A stretch of DNA of 64,000 nt, taken from positions 80,637,843-80,701,842 of the forward strand of contig CM076260.1 in assembly GCA_038380795.1 (NCBI GenBank), in the 5' to 3' direction. Shown here piece by piece: positions 15,601 through 27,701 of the stretch (the first letter of the stretch is position 1; each line of letters begins with the position of its first letter). The stretch is from Pyrocephalus nanus. Lineage: Eukaryota > Chordata > Aves > Passeriformes > Tyrannidae. The notes beneath the pieces are model-generated. The model was not told where the DNA came from. It searched no databases and saw nothing but the letters and a program-made list of their open reading frames with translations. The position numbers and the translations under genes were made by a program.

Positions 15601-18600
15601 TCCCATTCCAGTTTTTTTTAAAAGCAGACATATTGACACAAGTAAAAAGTGAGGATGTTTTAAACCAGTGGCCTACCATCAGCAATAGGCATGGCAGTAT
15701 TTCAGTTTGGAAGCTCAGTTGTAAAGCTTCCCAAAACTCAGTGCTGCTGCTAAATAGGAGAAGGAATAATTGACCGGACATCATAGTTAAGTTTGTTGTC
15801 AGGCAAATGCTTCATGGATTGATGTGGAATGAAAATGAACTTCCCCACACCAAGAATTCTAGAGCAGAACAGAAGACAATAATTTTGGTTAAATTTTTCA
15901 TCCTGAACTCACCTGCAGAAACTTCTTAAGGAACTTGCTTTTTAATTTTCTTTTTTTTTTTTTTTGTTAGAATAGCACACTATGAATGAAGAACACATGA
16001 GCAGTTAAATGCTAACACCACTGTGAAGTCCATCTTCTACTCCTTGCCCCCTTCTCAGCTCCCTTGATTAGGTAGCAGTGAGCTTTCCTCCCTGGGACCC
16101 AACTTCCCATCTAATAACAACAAAGGTGTTTACTTAGATGTAACATCCTGACCTGTGAACATGCCTGGATGTGCATAATTGCACAGCCAGTCTCACCTGC
16201 TCTACAGAGTTAATTAGCATCATACAAGTAGGTGGTGTATTTGTATTAGAATGTAGTGCATGTTTACGTTTTCCAAGGCAGAACCTAAGCAGGGCACATC
16301 CCATGGCTGGGGAAAGCTGGGGAGCGAGAGTCTAATTTCAACTGAAGCAATTCCTGTCCCAAAGAAAGGAGCAGTCTCTAAAGACAAGAAGTGGTGTTTC
16401 TTCTAAACCCTCTTACATACATTACATTGACCATTCATGAAGAGGAGTAGCTTGGTCTTGGTTGTGGCTTCACCTCTGATATTGCTTCCACTCCTGGACT
16501 GCACAGGAGCCAACTAATCCAGTTCAAGGATATCCTCTGGTCACAAAAGCTGGTTTGCATTCTGGATCCATCATTTTTCTTCCCTTATCAGCTGGCTTCA
16601 GCCCTTCTCTCCCAGGGCTGCCTTCTGTAGCCAGATCTCACAGACCCTTATTTTTTTTCAGCATAGCAATTGGTGCTTCACTTTTCAACCCCCTATCCAA
16701 TCCAGGATGCCTCGGGTACCAGGCACATCAGGATAAACTGCCACTTGAAAACCTCATCCTCACACACCCCCTTTAAAATGCACTGATGTAATAATTTTAT
16801 TTATTTATTTTAATATCCTTCAAAAATCATGTTTCTAAATACCCTTTTAGATGGGGTCATCTTAACTGTGAAGCAGGATAAGGGTAGCCAGGGCAACCAC
16901 TTGCCCTGTACAATCAAACTCAGCTCTGCAGAAAGGGAGCAGTTTTGAGGAAACAGGAAGCTTAAACGCTAACCAGTTTATATATAACACAGCAAATCGC
17001 TTCTGGGCCGAGACAGTAATCACGAAGAAAGGAGGAGGTAGGAGGACTTGAAAAGACAATCCCCAGAGAATCATGGGAATGCAGTGAAGAACTACCACAA
17101 TTCAAACTCTAATCCCTGCCGCAGCTCCATCCTTGAAGCTATGCAGCCTGAAAGCACACGGTAAAATCCACTTTCTTCAAGTAGTACAATCGAGGAGCCC
17201 GTGTTACAATTTTGACATAGCAGCTGACATATGGGTTTAGCCTGAAATACAGGAAGATTTTTAAGACTATGATAAACATATACCCTCTTGGTCCCCATTT
17301 GTTTCCTCTTGAGATTTGATGTACCCTCCAAACAGCACACCAAAATTAGCTTTCAATCAACAATAATGGGTAGTCCTTGTCTTGCTGAACAGGCAGAATT
17401 CCTGCTCTCACATACCCATGTAAACAGCAGAAGACAGTTCTACAGCAAGACACATAAAGCTCTTTTATAAGGAAAAACACATTTCTCAAAACTCCAGCTT
17501 ATGCAATATCAACCACTTACCCCCATCACAAATGCTGTAAGAGTTACAATTTAACTCATAAGTACAGTTGTCATAATTTATTACAACACGATTCAGGTTT
17601 TTGGTGTTATTTTTTTTGTGCGTCTTTGTTTTTTTGCCTTTTTTTTTTTTTGGGGGGGGGGTGTCTGTTTGGTTTTGGTGTTTGTTTTTTTTTTTTTTTT
17701 TTCATGCAGTGTGTCCAGGCAACCATCCCAAAACTCCTCAATAAGCAACAGCCAGAGGGCTGCCCAAAAGCAATGGGAGCAACAGCTAGTACTGGCCAAA
17801 ACAGTCACACAGACTTAACAGGGTGTAGTCTAACAAAATTAAGCACTGAATTTTTATAGAAAAGAAAACAGCCCAACACAGTATCCATGCCCCTTTACTT
17901 TTTTTTTTTAATAAAATTCTTATTTGAAAGTATCCATCAATAACTGGGTATGAAGTCCAATATCAAATACACTTCAAAATTTATGTGTTAGGTCATGTAG
18001 CCATTCCATATTGCAAATAAGTTTTCTGCATAAATGAAAACATAAATAGCAGAAACAAGCTGGTCTTCCCACAAAACTTTGATGTTTTGGTGTCCTTGCA
18101 TGTGTTTAAACCCACACTTCTGACAAGATTTTTTCTGCTGTTGTTTTCTGTAAAGAGTACCACCTTACACCTTTCTAGACCATTGGAAAAAAATGTAATT
18201 GCTACCTGTCGACACTACACGAAGATTTGAGACCAGTTTTGTAATGGACACAACAGTTATGTTTAGAATATTAAGTTCAGAAGGAAAATAATCATCCTCT
18301 ATTGTCTCAAAACTGCCTACCCACCATTTGAAGCCCAGCTATTTATCTCACAATCTGCCTCTTCCTGTGTTACCCTCCTCCTTGTATTTCTTTTCTTCCC
18401 TTTCAATTTTTGCCTCATACCTCATTCATCAATTTGTGGAGGAGAGGAGAGACTGCATCTATTATATATACAGCCAAGAGAAGTGTATGACTTCTCACAT
18501 CTAATTCTTCTTAAATGTCAGTTTAGGATCCTGAATGCCATGCTTCACTGTTTTTTTTCAATTGTGCCCCTCTGAACTGCTCATTACGACAGCCTCTTGT

Positions 18601-19635
18601 TCATCTAAGCTCGTTCACCTGCAGTTTTGTAATCATCTTTACTCCAGGGGCCAGTAAAAGAACATCCCTTACAAATCTCCTTATGAACGGCTCTGAAAAG
18701 ACAGACGTGCCTTTTTTCCACAATTGCAGTTCTGCCCCAAAACCCAACAAAACTTATTTCCAAACATATGAGCTACCAAGCCATTATTAGGGGGTTTTGC
18801 CTTTTTTTTTTTTTTTGCGGGGGCGGGGGGGGACACGCTGAAGGGAGCGGTAGCTCTCCCTCCAGAGCACCGCGTCTTTCTTCTTTTCCTGCAAGTACCA
18901 CACGTTTAAATGGACAGAGCCCACTCTGCAATACTGCTTAATAACTTTTCACTACTGCCAGAGAAAGCGCTCGAGAAGAAAAGACAGAAGGTCGCCTTGG
19001 ACTACAAGAAGCGAAATAAGTCTCCTTATTTTCACACCTCTTCACCTGCCTTCTAACCCTGCGAAAAACCCCAGACGGGCGGTATTTCCTCAAGGGGAGG
19101 GGGAAAAAAAAAAATCCCCATAAGAGCACATGAGAACAGAGATCCGTCCGTGTGCTCCGAGACTGACGGAGCGCAACGCTCGGTGCGAGGCACAGCACAA
19201 GGGCTGGGCTCCGGCACCGCCGCTTCATACACGGGGCTGCGGTTGCCGGGCAGGGCAGGCACACGGAAGAGCCACAAGCGGGAGCTGACCGAGCCGCGGC
19301 CACCACCGAACGCCGGTTTTCCGCCGGGAAGGGAGATCGGGCCGGGGAGCCAGGCGGTGCGCTCGGGGAGCAGCGCCGCTCCCCCTGCCCGGCTCCGCCC
19401 GCTCCCCGCCGGTAACCGTGCCCGGCCCCCCCGCCCCCCCGGCCGCCATGTGCCGGCGGGGGCGGAGCCCGCGGCCCCTCCCCGCGCCCGGTACCGGCCG
19501 CGGCCCCGGCGGCCCCAAAGTGCTGATTCAGCGCCCGCCGCCCGCGCCCCGCTCCCCGCGCCCGGCGGCGGTACCTGAGGCCGTGTACCAGCTGCCGGCG
19601 TGGCTGGCCTCCCGGCAGAGCACCCGGTTGGACAT
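521..19635 (-). CDS. MEMO1: MEMO1, mediator of cell motility 1 (3' end outside window)
   Basis: Six coding exons joined on the minus strand: 19635-19575, 7606-7525, 5246-5178, 3231-3119, 1762-1651 and 663-521. They total 580 bp, encoding residues 1-193 plus the first base of codon 194. All introns are GT-AG with consistent phase. The protein starts [20 protein letters not shown] and is nearly identical to human MEMO1 (297 residues). About 103 C-terminal residues lie left of the window. MEMO proteins have a fold related to non-haem iron dioxygenases, bind metal, and act in ERBB2-linked motility and redox signalling (family knowledge). Visible conserved points are the histidine of APHAGY (residue 49), the HH pair of GPSHHVPL (81-82) and SSDFCHWG (187-194). 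A further known ligand, Cys244, would be outside the window. The start ATG is the first in frame; the open frame upstream of it has only a TTG. Identity is very secure. Confidence 0.97.
664..1650 (-). other. MEMO1 intron 5
   Basis: AT-rich intron with a pyrimidine-rich acceptor region in the first 40 bases on the low side. It contains a run of ten or more G near 1312 and short AT repeats near 1080. No other feature seen. Confidence 0.85.
1651..1762 (-). CDS. MEMO1: MEMO1 coding exon 5
   Basis: Encodes [20 protein letters not shown] and [16 protein letters not shown], matching human. Acceptor ATTTCAG, donor GTACTC, length 112 bp. It splits a serine codon (AG|C) at the 3' end. Confidence 0.96.
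1763..3118 (-). other. MEMO1 intron 4
   Basis: AT-rich intron with no recognisable repeat family, RNA gene or additional exon. Confidence 0.85.
3119..3231 (-). CDS. MEMO1: MEMO1 coding exon 4
   Basis: Encodes [16 protein letters not shown] and the following segment through YDLRIDQK, with the conserved HH pair at 81-82. Acceptor TTGTAG, donor GTAAGT, length 113 bp. The 176-codon open frame on the opposite strand here is a shadow of this exon. Confidence 0.96.
3232..5177 (-). other. MEMO1 intron 3
   Basis: AT-rich intron. Short A/C-rich stretches occur around 4760-4830. No coding or RNA feature recognised. Confidence 0.85.
5178..5246 (-). CDS. MEMO1: MEMO1 coding exon 3
   Basis: Encodes [20 protein letters not shown] followed by NI and a split Thr codon. 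It includes the conserved His49. Acceptor TTTGCAG, donor GTAAGG, length 69 bp. Human has Ser where this exon has Asn near its end. Confidence 0.96.
5247..7524 (-). other. MEMO1 intron 2
   Basis: Ordinary AT-rich intron apart from a long A/C-only tract at about 6891-7077, listed separately. Small open frames here lack any familiar protein sequence. Confidence 0.85.
6891..7077. repeat. A/C-only low-complexity tract (G/T-rich in MEMO1 RNA)
   Basis: About 187 bp made almost entirely of A and C on the plus strand, with only two or three T interruptions. It is built from units such as ACAA, CAAA and ACCC without a fixed period. In the MEMO1 transcript it reads as G/U-rich, about 450 nt downstream of the exon 2 donor. 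Confidence 0.9.
7525..7606 (-). CDS. MEMO1: MEMO1 coding exon 2
   Basis: Encodes the segment with [13 protein letters not shown] and [12 protein letters not shown], as in human. Acceptor TTCACAG, donor GTAAGT. The exon is 82 bp and splits a proline codon at its 3' border (CC|C). Confidence 0.96.
13264..13360 (-). mobile_element. CR1 LINE 3' end fragment
   Basis: The plus strand reads ATCATAGAATCATTCAAGTT and then a GGAAAAGACC...AGTCCAACC block, the reverse complement of the conserved CR1 3' terminus. Only about 100 bp remain, as expected for a 5'-truncated copy. It lies in MEMO1 intron 1 in the same orientation as the gene. The inner border is approximate. Confidence 0.8.
17588..17703. repeat. 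T/G low-complexity tract
   Basis: Poly(T) runs interrupted by G, including about 13 T followed by 10 G, and a final run of roughly 20 T. It is the strand-reversed counterpart of the A/C tract at 6891. Confidence 0.85.
19575..19635 (-). CDS. MEMO1: MEMO1 coding exon 1
   Basis: Encodes residues 1-20 and the first base of Gly21. The ATG sits in the CpG island after CCAAG, so position -3 is a purine (A). The donor is GTACCG, a weaker match than GTAAGT. Relative to human, residue 6 is Leu instead of Val. Confidence 0.96.
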
Positions 19636-19987
19636 CTTGGAGCCGGAGCCGCCTATGGTGTTCGGGGGGGACGCTGGGGGACGGGCCCGCCCGCGGCGGC
19701 GGCGGCGGCGGCGCTGCTGCTCCCGCTGCTCCCCCTCCTCCCCCGGCACGGCCCGGGCCCCGCGGGCGGAGGCGGCGCTGCCGGGGCGGCGCGGGCCGGG
19801 GGCGCGGGGCCGGGCGCGGCCGCGGGGGGGGTCCCGGCGGGGGGACGCGGGGACAGAGCCCGAAGCCGCCGCCGCCAACTCCGCGCCGGCGGGTGGGGGG
19901 GCGCGCAGAGAAGGAGGCCGCGGCCGCAGCTGGGTTTGGCCCCGCTCGGCTCCCGTGGACTAAGGGCCGCGCGGGCGCCGCGCCCCC

Positions 19988-20174
19988 ATTGGGCACCGAA
20001 GCAAAAGCCTCGCTGCGATTGGCCGCCCGCCCCCCCGCCGGCCCCGCCCACCGCCTGACGAGCCCGGCCCCGCCCCGCGGGGGAGCAGGGGCAGCGGGCG
20101 GGGCCAGGCGGGAGAGCCGGCCGCGGATTGGGCGGTGCGTTGCCGTGGCGACGGGAGTCGTGCGCGCTGATTGG
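19988..20174 (-). promoter_or_regulatory. Cluster of four CCAAT boxes (candidate NF-Y sites)
   Basis: ATTGG on the plus strand at 19988-19992, 20018-20022, 20127-20131 and 20170-20174, so all four read CCAAT in the direction of MEMO1. They lie 350-540 bp upstream of the ATG, a normal setting for NF-Y at CpG promoters. Binding is inferred. Confidence 0.6.
20139..20152. promoter_or_regulatory. Candidate RFX X-box
   Basis: GTTGCCGTGGCGAC is an imperfect palindrome close to the RFX consensus GTTGCC-NN-GGCAAC, with one mismatch. It sits 8 bp from the CCAAT box at 20127. Assignment is by motif only. Confidence 0.45.
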
Positions 20175-22514
20175 CGGGCCGTGTCTCCGTGGTGGCGGGG
20201 CAGATTCCGGGCGCGGGTCAGGCGAGGGGAGTGCGGGGGGGCCGGGGGGCGCCAGGCCAGGCCCGACCCGCAGGGTTATCCCGGGATCTCCCGCCTCCGC
20301 CGCTTCCCCGGGCCCCGCGCGGGCTGTGGGAGCAGTGGGGACGCTGAGGGCTGCAGGGGCGGAACATTGTTTCCCAAAGGCATAGCTGTCCCCAAAGGGA
20401 ACGGGGCGTTTGCTGGGCTGAGGCTCTCTGTTCCTGAAGCAGGATCCATCCCGACGCCTCCCTGCCCGTGCCGTGGCGCCGTGGCATGGAGCAAGGGCCG
20501 CGGGAGTACGGCTGTGTGGAAGTCTCCGGTCCTTAGGCTTATACTTCCTCACCTTTTTATTTTTTAAAATTGGTTTGGTGAACGGACCGCAGCCATGGAG
20601 ACATCAAGCGCGGCCCGCAATAGCTGACGAGGCAGAGCTGGAAAGGGGAGTGTGTCCAGTACCGAAGGGGGGAGGGAAAAAACAATTTTAGCCGCTGCTG
20701 TGTGAGATGCGAGCAGGAGGGAGAGGAGCCACAACCGGAGAGATGAGGGGCCGCAGCCGTCAAGGTCTGGAGGCAGAGTGATGCTTTGTGCGGTGGAACT
20801 CTATGGGCCGCGTCAGGAAACACATCCTCCTCCTGCCTCTTTGTCGTGGAATTCTTCAAAAAGTCCTCCAGGCAGTTATACATGCATGCGAAATACAGAG
20901 CGTTTCTTTTGTTTTGGGGTGGTGGGTTTTTTTGTTTGTTTTCTGTCTTGTTTACTTGGGTTTGGGTCTGATATGTTTTGTTACAGTAAAACAAAGGAAA
21001 CGGGGGACAAAGGCATTGTTTGCAGTATGTATTGAAGATAAAAAAAGGCTCCTGCTTCAGACATAATTACTGACTTCCTTTTTATCAGTGAGGATCCTCC
21101 TCTGCACCCTTGACAGGCAAGCTGAGGGGCACTAAGGACTGAAGTGTCCAATTAACAATGTTTGTAATAGGTTGTCATGAGGAAATGGGGCCTGACTATT
21201 TCAGCAAATGTCTAATGTTTTCACTGCTCTATCTATCCTCACAGTATTCCATTGTTATTTTACAAATAGTGTCTTGAAAAAGGCTAACGCAGATTATAAC
21301 TGCTGCCTAGACTGGAAAAACTATCCTACCTGACTTCTTTAACATAAAACTATATTGGCAGTTGTGATACCCATTTATACCTCTCAAGCATTTTACATAA
21401 ACTTCAGTACTGAGAGTAGTTCCTGAACTTATCCTTCAATAAATTAGTCCTTCAATGAAGTTAACTAAATGCAGCAGAGAATAAATTTCACTCCATGGAG
21501 AAAAATAAATGTTTTGATTATATACCTAAAAAATGGGTCATGACAGGATATATTCAAGTTTTTAATGCACCACTGTCCCACAGTCCACCAAAAACAGAGG
21601 AGTGGTTAGGAGGAACATCTTAGGAAAACTGGGGGTTAAAATGATTTTTAATTACCTGGTATTCCTTCCTTTTATTTAGAGGAAGGCCTTTCATTTTCTC
21701 TGAGCATTTCTGCTCCAATGAAATAAAAAAATGAGAACTTCTGAGTGGAAATCAAGACAGTTTAATAAGTAAAAACTCTTGTAAGTATTTTCTTCTGGGT
21801 TTCCTACCTCTATGTAGTGTTTTTTTTCTTTTTCATCATGCCTTTTACAATTTCTTAAGTATATTTCTTGTTGCCGTATAACAGACTGGATTCCTTTTCT
21901 CCTTGTGCTTCCTTCTTAAACTTCCTTCTGCCTTACTTTCTTCATTAACTTCTTTTTTTTTTTTTTTGTTTATAGTTTTTTCTCTCCTAAATTGGGTGTA
22001 GATTATGATGAAGTTTTTACTGGATGTAATGTGAACATAGCATCCATATAAATACAGAGGAACACTAACAGCTTGGTGTTAGCAGGTCAGAGAAAGCACA
22101 GGTATTTTTTTGCTAATCCTTAAATTGTGGTACGTGCCACAAACACCATGGCAGCCTGGTGAATCCCTGTCCTTCACTGTTACCGACTAGGACTGTCAAT
22201 ACAGAGCCCAGGGAAGCTGGACGACATCCTCCTCAGTTTTTGCATATTCCTGAGAAAGCTTGTAGTACTACGGGAGGAATTTCTGCTTTTTCACCTGGCA
22301 AGGGTGACAATAGGATTTTAATTTGTACCCTATCACAGGTGGACATAATACCATTGAGCACTGTTTAGTGATTGATGGGTTTATCAGTTTAAATTTTCAG
22401 CAATCACCTCCTGGTCCTGAACTGTGTCTGTGTTTAAGGGCTGGTGATGTGTTGCCTCAGTACCACATAACGTAAATGAAAGAGGCAGAAACAGAAAAGC
22501 AGTCAGCTCTTCCT

Positions 22515-22636
22515 GAAGCGTCTGGACAACGCTCTCAGGCACATGATGTGATTCTTGGGGATGGTCTCGTGTGGGTCCAGGAGTAGGATTTTGATGATCC
22601 TTGTGGGTCCCTTCCAACTCAGGATATTCTGTGAGC
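22515..22636 (+). mobile_element. CR1 LINE 3' UTR fragment
   Basis: Contains the characteristic CR1 3' string: CTCTCAGGCACATGATGTGA, then TTCTTGGGGATGG, TTTTGATGATCCTTGTGGGT and CCCTTCCAACTCAGGATATT, ending CTGTGA. It is 5'-truncated. The left border is approximate. Confidence 0.88.
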
Positions 22637-25600
22637 TAGATAGAAGATGGCAGTGCTGGGCTTCCTGGTGCTCAGGACATGGAGGTATGGAATGGTTCAA
22701 GCAACAGACTGAGGAACTGGGCTGAGCTTTCAGTGCAATACTGTGAATCAAGGGTTAAGTTGGGAGATCCTCCTGCTTCGTCTGTAATGCTTCCAAGCAC
22801 TGTTTGTGTGGGGAGCAGTAACAGGAGCACTTACCTGTTCAGAGCTGGTATCTCTGTCATTTTTCTCTGATGTGCAGGGCAGAGCTGACACAATGCATGG
22901 ACAGTCCCCCAAGTCTGCATAACCTTGAAGCAGAGATCACTGCTACATGTGTGTGTTTGTTTGCAGTTTGTTCCTTACCTGGAAGAAAAGCATGAAGGCA
23001 AAGGGTGGCAAGAGTGACTTGCCAGTTAGTGTGTCCTTAGCATGCAGGGTTTTCCTCGAGTAACCCCCTGTGCCCAGCTTGGATGGCACATGTTTTCAGC
23101 TGGCCCAGCTTTCAAGGTCTATTGCTCTCTTGGTTTTTGCTCTCCTTGTCCTCTTGCATGTGGTTTATTTTGCATTCTTTCCTGTCATGCTTTTCACAAT
23201 GCCTGCTTCCTGTCCTCTCCCTTCTCAGGAAGCTGTTCACTGTTACTTTAGGTTTTTCTCTTTGCAAACTGTCATTTTGCATCTGAGGAACCTGCTGTTC
23301 CAAGCAGTCCTTCCTTCTACTACTAAAAACAGATATCCACCCCGCAAACTTCATTGTCCTTACCAGAGAAATATCTCCACTTCCTATATAATGTAATAGC
23401 ACCTGAGATAATATGGGTGGGTAATTATTCATCTTGTAAATACTTCTCAACCACCCATCAGCCTTTTATAAATTTAGGCTCCTCTCAGAAAATGAGTCTA
23501 TTACTAAAGTTTGCTTTGCACAATTGCAAAGCATACTTTGAGAAGAGAGCTAAAAGCACATTGGGAATAGGAATGTGGCACATTCCTAATCACTGTTGCA
23601 CTAGCACTGATGTAAACTGCCCCATAATTAGTCATGGCACATTTACATTTGAAGTCATCACTTAAAACTGTATTTGAATGAGGAACATGAGCAGAAACGG
23701 TGCTGATCATCTTTTCATCATGGTAAAATGACTGTTTTTGTAACAGCTGGCATTCTGTACTTCTGTGATCTAGGCTATGTAGTCACCCTTAAAATGAATC
23801 CTGGCTATGAAATAGAACAGAGAACACAAGCTAAGGCTTGGCTAAGAATAATTTGTTATGTAATTAGTACAATGATTAGAATATATCAAAACCTGTACTC
23901 TCTCAAGCGTGGTAGGCATAGGGATTCTTCTCATGCTTCCTTTCCAACATACTGGTTTCAACTGCTTGTATCTTTCAGAATTTTTCAGATTTTTCATTTG
24001 TTTGAAAGCGGCTGTTTTATTTCTAGGAAGTCTGTTGGGGAGAGAGAAGTTCTTTTGATCAGACTGCATTTACAATGGTGACAGCACTTCAGAAAATAAA
24101 ATCGATAGCTCAAAGACATGTACTGATTTTGGAGAAAGTCCTTGATAAATTGGAGATGCAAAAAAAAAAAAAAGAAGCTTTGGCAAGTCAAACTGTATTT
24201 TTAGGTGGTAATAGGCTTCAGAATATGAGGATGTAGAATCCTTTGATCAGAATTGCTTTTAGTGGGAAATCCTTTCTTCTGTCACTGTTCCTTTCAAGGT
24301 AAAGTATAATGTTCTCGGTAGAAGCAGTTAAAAAGGCAGACTTCAAAATACTCCATATGACTCATATATAATTCTTTCACAGTTACTGAATAGTAACTTC
24401 TGGATATTGGAAATCTAAAATAGTCATCTTGCATGGTGTGCCGTGGTGTAAACCAGGTATTCCATTTTATTTTCTGCTCAATTTTACTGCTATTTAGAGC
24501 ACCTACTGACTCACCTAAGGCACTATGGAGAAAACAAAAAAAATTTGTTCAAAAAACAAGAGATAATGGCTTTCAGCTACTTAGCAGTGGCCTGTCATAC
24601 ATCTGAAGTTGCCATTTTCAAATATTTCTTTAAGCTTTTTTTCTACATCTATTTGTACTTCCAAGTTAAAAACTTTTATCTTGAAGCCTTCAGAACTGCT
24701 GTTTCCTGTGGACAAATAGTACTTCTTCCTTTCTGGATTAAATTGAGATAGCAAGCATCTGTCAAGTCTCTTCACAGAATTTTTACTGGTTTCTAGTGGG
24801 GAACATTTGAAAGAAGTAAATGCTTTGAAAATTTGGACTTCATCTTTTGTAACTGAGAACTGGATTATTCAGGTATGATCTGCTTATTCAGATAGTAACT
24901 TAATACTTGTTCCTGTTACAGAGTATTCTCTGTGCAGCAGATCTCAACTGGTGAAGACAGTTTAACAAGTAAAGGAAAATGGTTGCACTTGTCTTACTGA
25001 CTTGTCATACCTTTGCAGAAGTCACTAAGATTTAATTCTTAGAACTGGTGAGTTCACTGCTGCTAGTAACATTTAAACTTATTTTCTCGGAGAAGGCTGC
25101 CCAGAAGAGCTGCTGTAGTAAAGTCTTCTAGTGTCATCCCCTTGTGAACATGGCTTTTTCATTCTCTTGAATTAAATCTCTAGACTGGATGGGAAAGCAA
25201 CAGCAGATGACATGATGTACCAGTGATGCCAGCAGCTGAGTAGATGGCATGCTGCTGGCAGGGACAGCTCGCCTTAGGACTGGTACCAATGCTTTGGGAT
25301 TCTAGGTTGACACAAGAGTTGCGTAGAAAAACAGAGTATTTCAAATTTTGTGCAGCTGCTTGACAGGTGTTACTGTAAGGTGAGAAGTCCGATTTCTCTG
25401 TATTCTGAATTCAAGTATGATTAGAAAATTGCTCTGTCGATGGAGGATTAATATTAGAACTGCCTCTTTTTGTACAGTCTTGCACAAATTCTCAACATTG
25501 AAACTGGGGAGCAGCATAGATTCCCCCTACTTTTAACAATTGTCTTGCCAAGGTGTTACTTATGAAAGCTTGGAATGCCATTTTAGCAATAAAAATAGCA

Positions 25601-26904
25601 GTACCAAGTCTTTATGGTGTCCCCTTGTCTTCACTTTAATGTTATTACTCATTCCAGAAAGTCAAAACACTGTTGTTAACATCCTTTCAGTATCTTTTAA
25701 AGTGTCAAGGTTTGATGGAGACTGTGTTCACCACATTGCAATAGAATTAGTAATCTCATTCCACAATTTTGGTACATTTTCCAAAATAAAGCTTTTTAGG
25801 CTTGATTTTGGGTTTGCAGTCTTCTTTCAGCTTTTATTTGTTCCCCAATTTTACTGCTCCTAGACTGCGCTAATTCAATGTTTCCCTGTTACCATGCTAA
25901 TATATATGTAAAATAGTTAGAGCCTTTCTATTAGGAGTAATGGCAAGACCTCAGTTCCTGCAAGTTTGTAGACTATTGAAAAGTTAATTTTTTTCCTCTG
26001 AAGAATCTATCTTCTGGCCACTCTTACATCCATGTATCTACACTATTAAAGAAGAAAAGCTGTGTTAAAAAAATCTTCAGATTACCATAGGAAAGTCAAC
26101 TACGTGTCAGAAAAGTAAGAAAAATAATTCTTATTATAATTCAAATACAGTGTGTATCTCTAAATTGTTACAGGAACAAGTCAAATGAGAGACCCAAGTC
26201 TCTCGTGTGAATTTATGCTTAATTACCAAAAAATATGCAGCCTTTCATAGCACATGGAGAAAAGCCAACCCTTGCAGCAAAGAATTTAATTTAAAGGTTT
26301 TAACTGCTTGCTATATTAAAGCAATTACCTAAGAAACACTGAATGGAAATGGTAAGATGGCAATATTAAAAATATTTTAATAAAAATTTAGGATTTTGAT
26401 TAATTCAGCTTCTCTTGAAAGCCAAGATTGCCATTTCTGTCACTGTCAAAAAAATTATGTTTATTCTCCCAGTCTCTGAAAAACAGGGCTATGCATAATC
26501 CAGATTCCAGTATCCAGCGCTAGTGAACATTAGTTATGGTCCTTGTCAAAAGTGTCAAAAAACAAAAATGGGAATTCGGAGGGCTGTGTACCAATTGCCA
26601 GTAACTTAATGAGTCAGTTTACAGTCATAATATTCCTATTTTCAGAGCTTTTATACAATTATTTGACAAAATAATGTTTTTTGTCTTAATTCTATCTTTT
26701 TCTTCTGATCCTGTCTTCTGCTGCAACTTCTTATATTGTAGCATAAGGTTTGTGGCCTTTAACTCTACTGAGATTACAGGAAAAATAAACAAAGGGTCAG
26801 AAAAAGAGGTTAAGAAAACATTTGGGAAGACCAAATGAAAACAAGACACATGTTAGTAAACCCAAGGCAAAAAAAAATCAGATTACTTAGTATTTTACTG
26901 CTTA

Positions 26905-27138
26905 GATTAGGATTATCCCGGACATCAGAAAAAGATGTCCAGACTCTTCACCCAGAGGGTGGTTGGTTACTGGAACAGTCTCCCCAGGGAAGTGGTCACA
27001 GCACCAAGCCTGTGAGAATACAAGGAACATCTGGATGATACTCTTAATCATATGCTTTAGATTTAGGTGGTCCAGTGAGCAGGAGGGAGTTGGACTTGAT
27101 GATCCTTACGGGTCCATCCCAACTTGGTGATTCCATCT
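26905..27138 (+). mobile_element. CR1 LINE 3' end fragment
   Basis: Carries TTCACCCAGAGGGTGGTTGG, CTCCCCAGGGAAGTGGTCAC and GTTGGACTTGATGATCCTTA in CR1 order. It encodes a decayed end of ORF2 and the 3' UTR. It is 5'-truncated and intergenic, about 700 bp beyond the DPY30 3' end. Confidence 0.88.
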
Positions 27139-27701
27139 TTGACAGAAAAATCACTCCAGCTGGGAGTGGCAGCACAGAGAACTGAACTGCAGAACCTTTG
27201 TAAGTTACTTCAAACTTTATTCTGTGTTTTAGCTAAATCCAGCACCGCAGGCAGAGGAGATCAATGACAAATATTGAACAGCAAACTTCACTAATGTAAA
27301 TATGTGAAATGCTGGCCACTGTCTGTAGGTGATCTATTCAGCTGCTGGATCTAATTGTCTGTTTTAACTAAATCCATTTCCTGGTCTTCTGAAGTAAGTT
27401 CTCTCCTCTCTACTTAATCAATGCTTCCTCAAAAGAAATTCTAATTGTTCTTCATTTGTTTGCTTTCTGTTTAGGCATGTTGCATGCAGCAGGATGACAT
27501 CTAAAAATCCAGTACAGTTATATACATTATCACCCATGTGATTGCCATAATAAATTGTTCCCCTTTGTTCCATGCTTTCAAGTGATGTAGCCCCATGAAA
27601 TTATTCAGACTTTCATCCAGCAGTGCAGTTTCAGTACTTTATTTTGAAAGTCTCCTAATACCTAGTTTAAATCAAGACAACAAATTAAATGTAAAGTGTT
27701 C

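Larger units (their letters stand above)
7607..19574 (-). other. MEMO1 intron 1 (about 12 kb)
   Basis: Large first intron. It holds a minus-strand CR1 fragment (13264-13360), several poly(A)/poly(T) runs (14030, 14503, 15948), a T/G tract (17588-17703) and the low part of the CpG island from about 19150. No RNA gene or further exon was recognised. The many small open frames are uninformative. Confidence 0.85.
19150..20520 (-). promoter_or_regulatory. CpG-island promoter of MEMO1
   Basis: Very GC-rich, CpG-dense block containing MEMO1 coding exon 1 and its upstream region. There is no TATA box. Four ATTGG pentamers (CCAAT in MEMO1 orientation) and an X-box-like motif lie at 19988-20174. The transcription start is not visible; it is inferred to lie between about 19640 and 19980. 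Confidence 0.85.
20521..27700. other. Intergenic region between MEMO1 and DPY30
   Basis: No conserved gene recognised. It contains two plus-strand CR1 fragments, listed separately, and short poly(T)/poly(A) runs (21952, 24160). The largest open frames (23728-24081 and 25540-25863) show no familiar domain, and their composition matches the surrounding AT-rich DNA. Confidence 0.75.

Noticed and set aside
19636..19878. N-terminal extension of MEMO1 in the same frame
   Set aside because: The frame is open, but the upstream start offered is TTG, not ATG, and the known protein begins at MSNRV.
18938..20567. Long open frames on both strands of the MEMO1 CpG island (up to 352 codons)
   Set aside because: They are rich in Pro, Arg, Gly and Ala in every frame, as GC-rich DNA without stop codons produces. 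Only the 61-bp MEMO1 exon within them matches a protein.
23728..24081. 117-codon ATG-initiated open frame in the MEMO1-DPY30 gap
   Set aside because: No recognisable domain, no splice or codon evidence, and a length that chance can produce in 7 kb of intergenic DNA.
25540..25863. 107-codon open frame in the MEMO1-DPY30 gap
   Set aside because: Lacks an ATG start and has no recognisable similarity. Composition is that of the surrounding AT-rich DNA.
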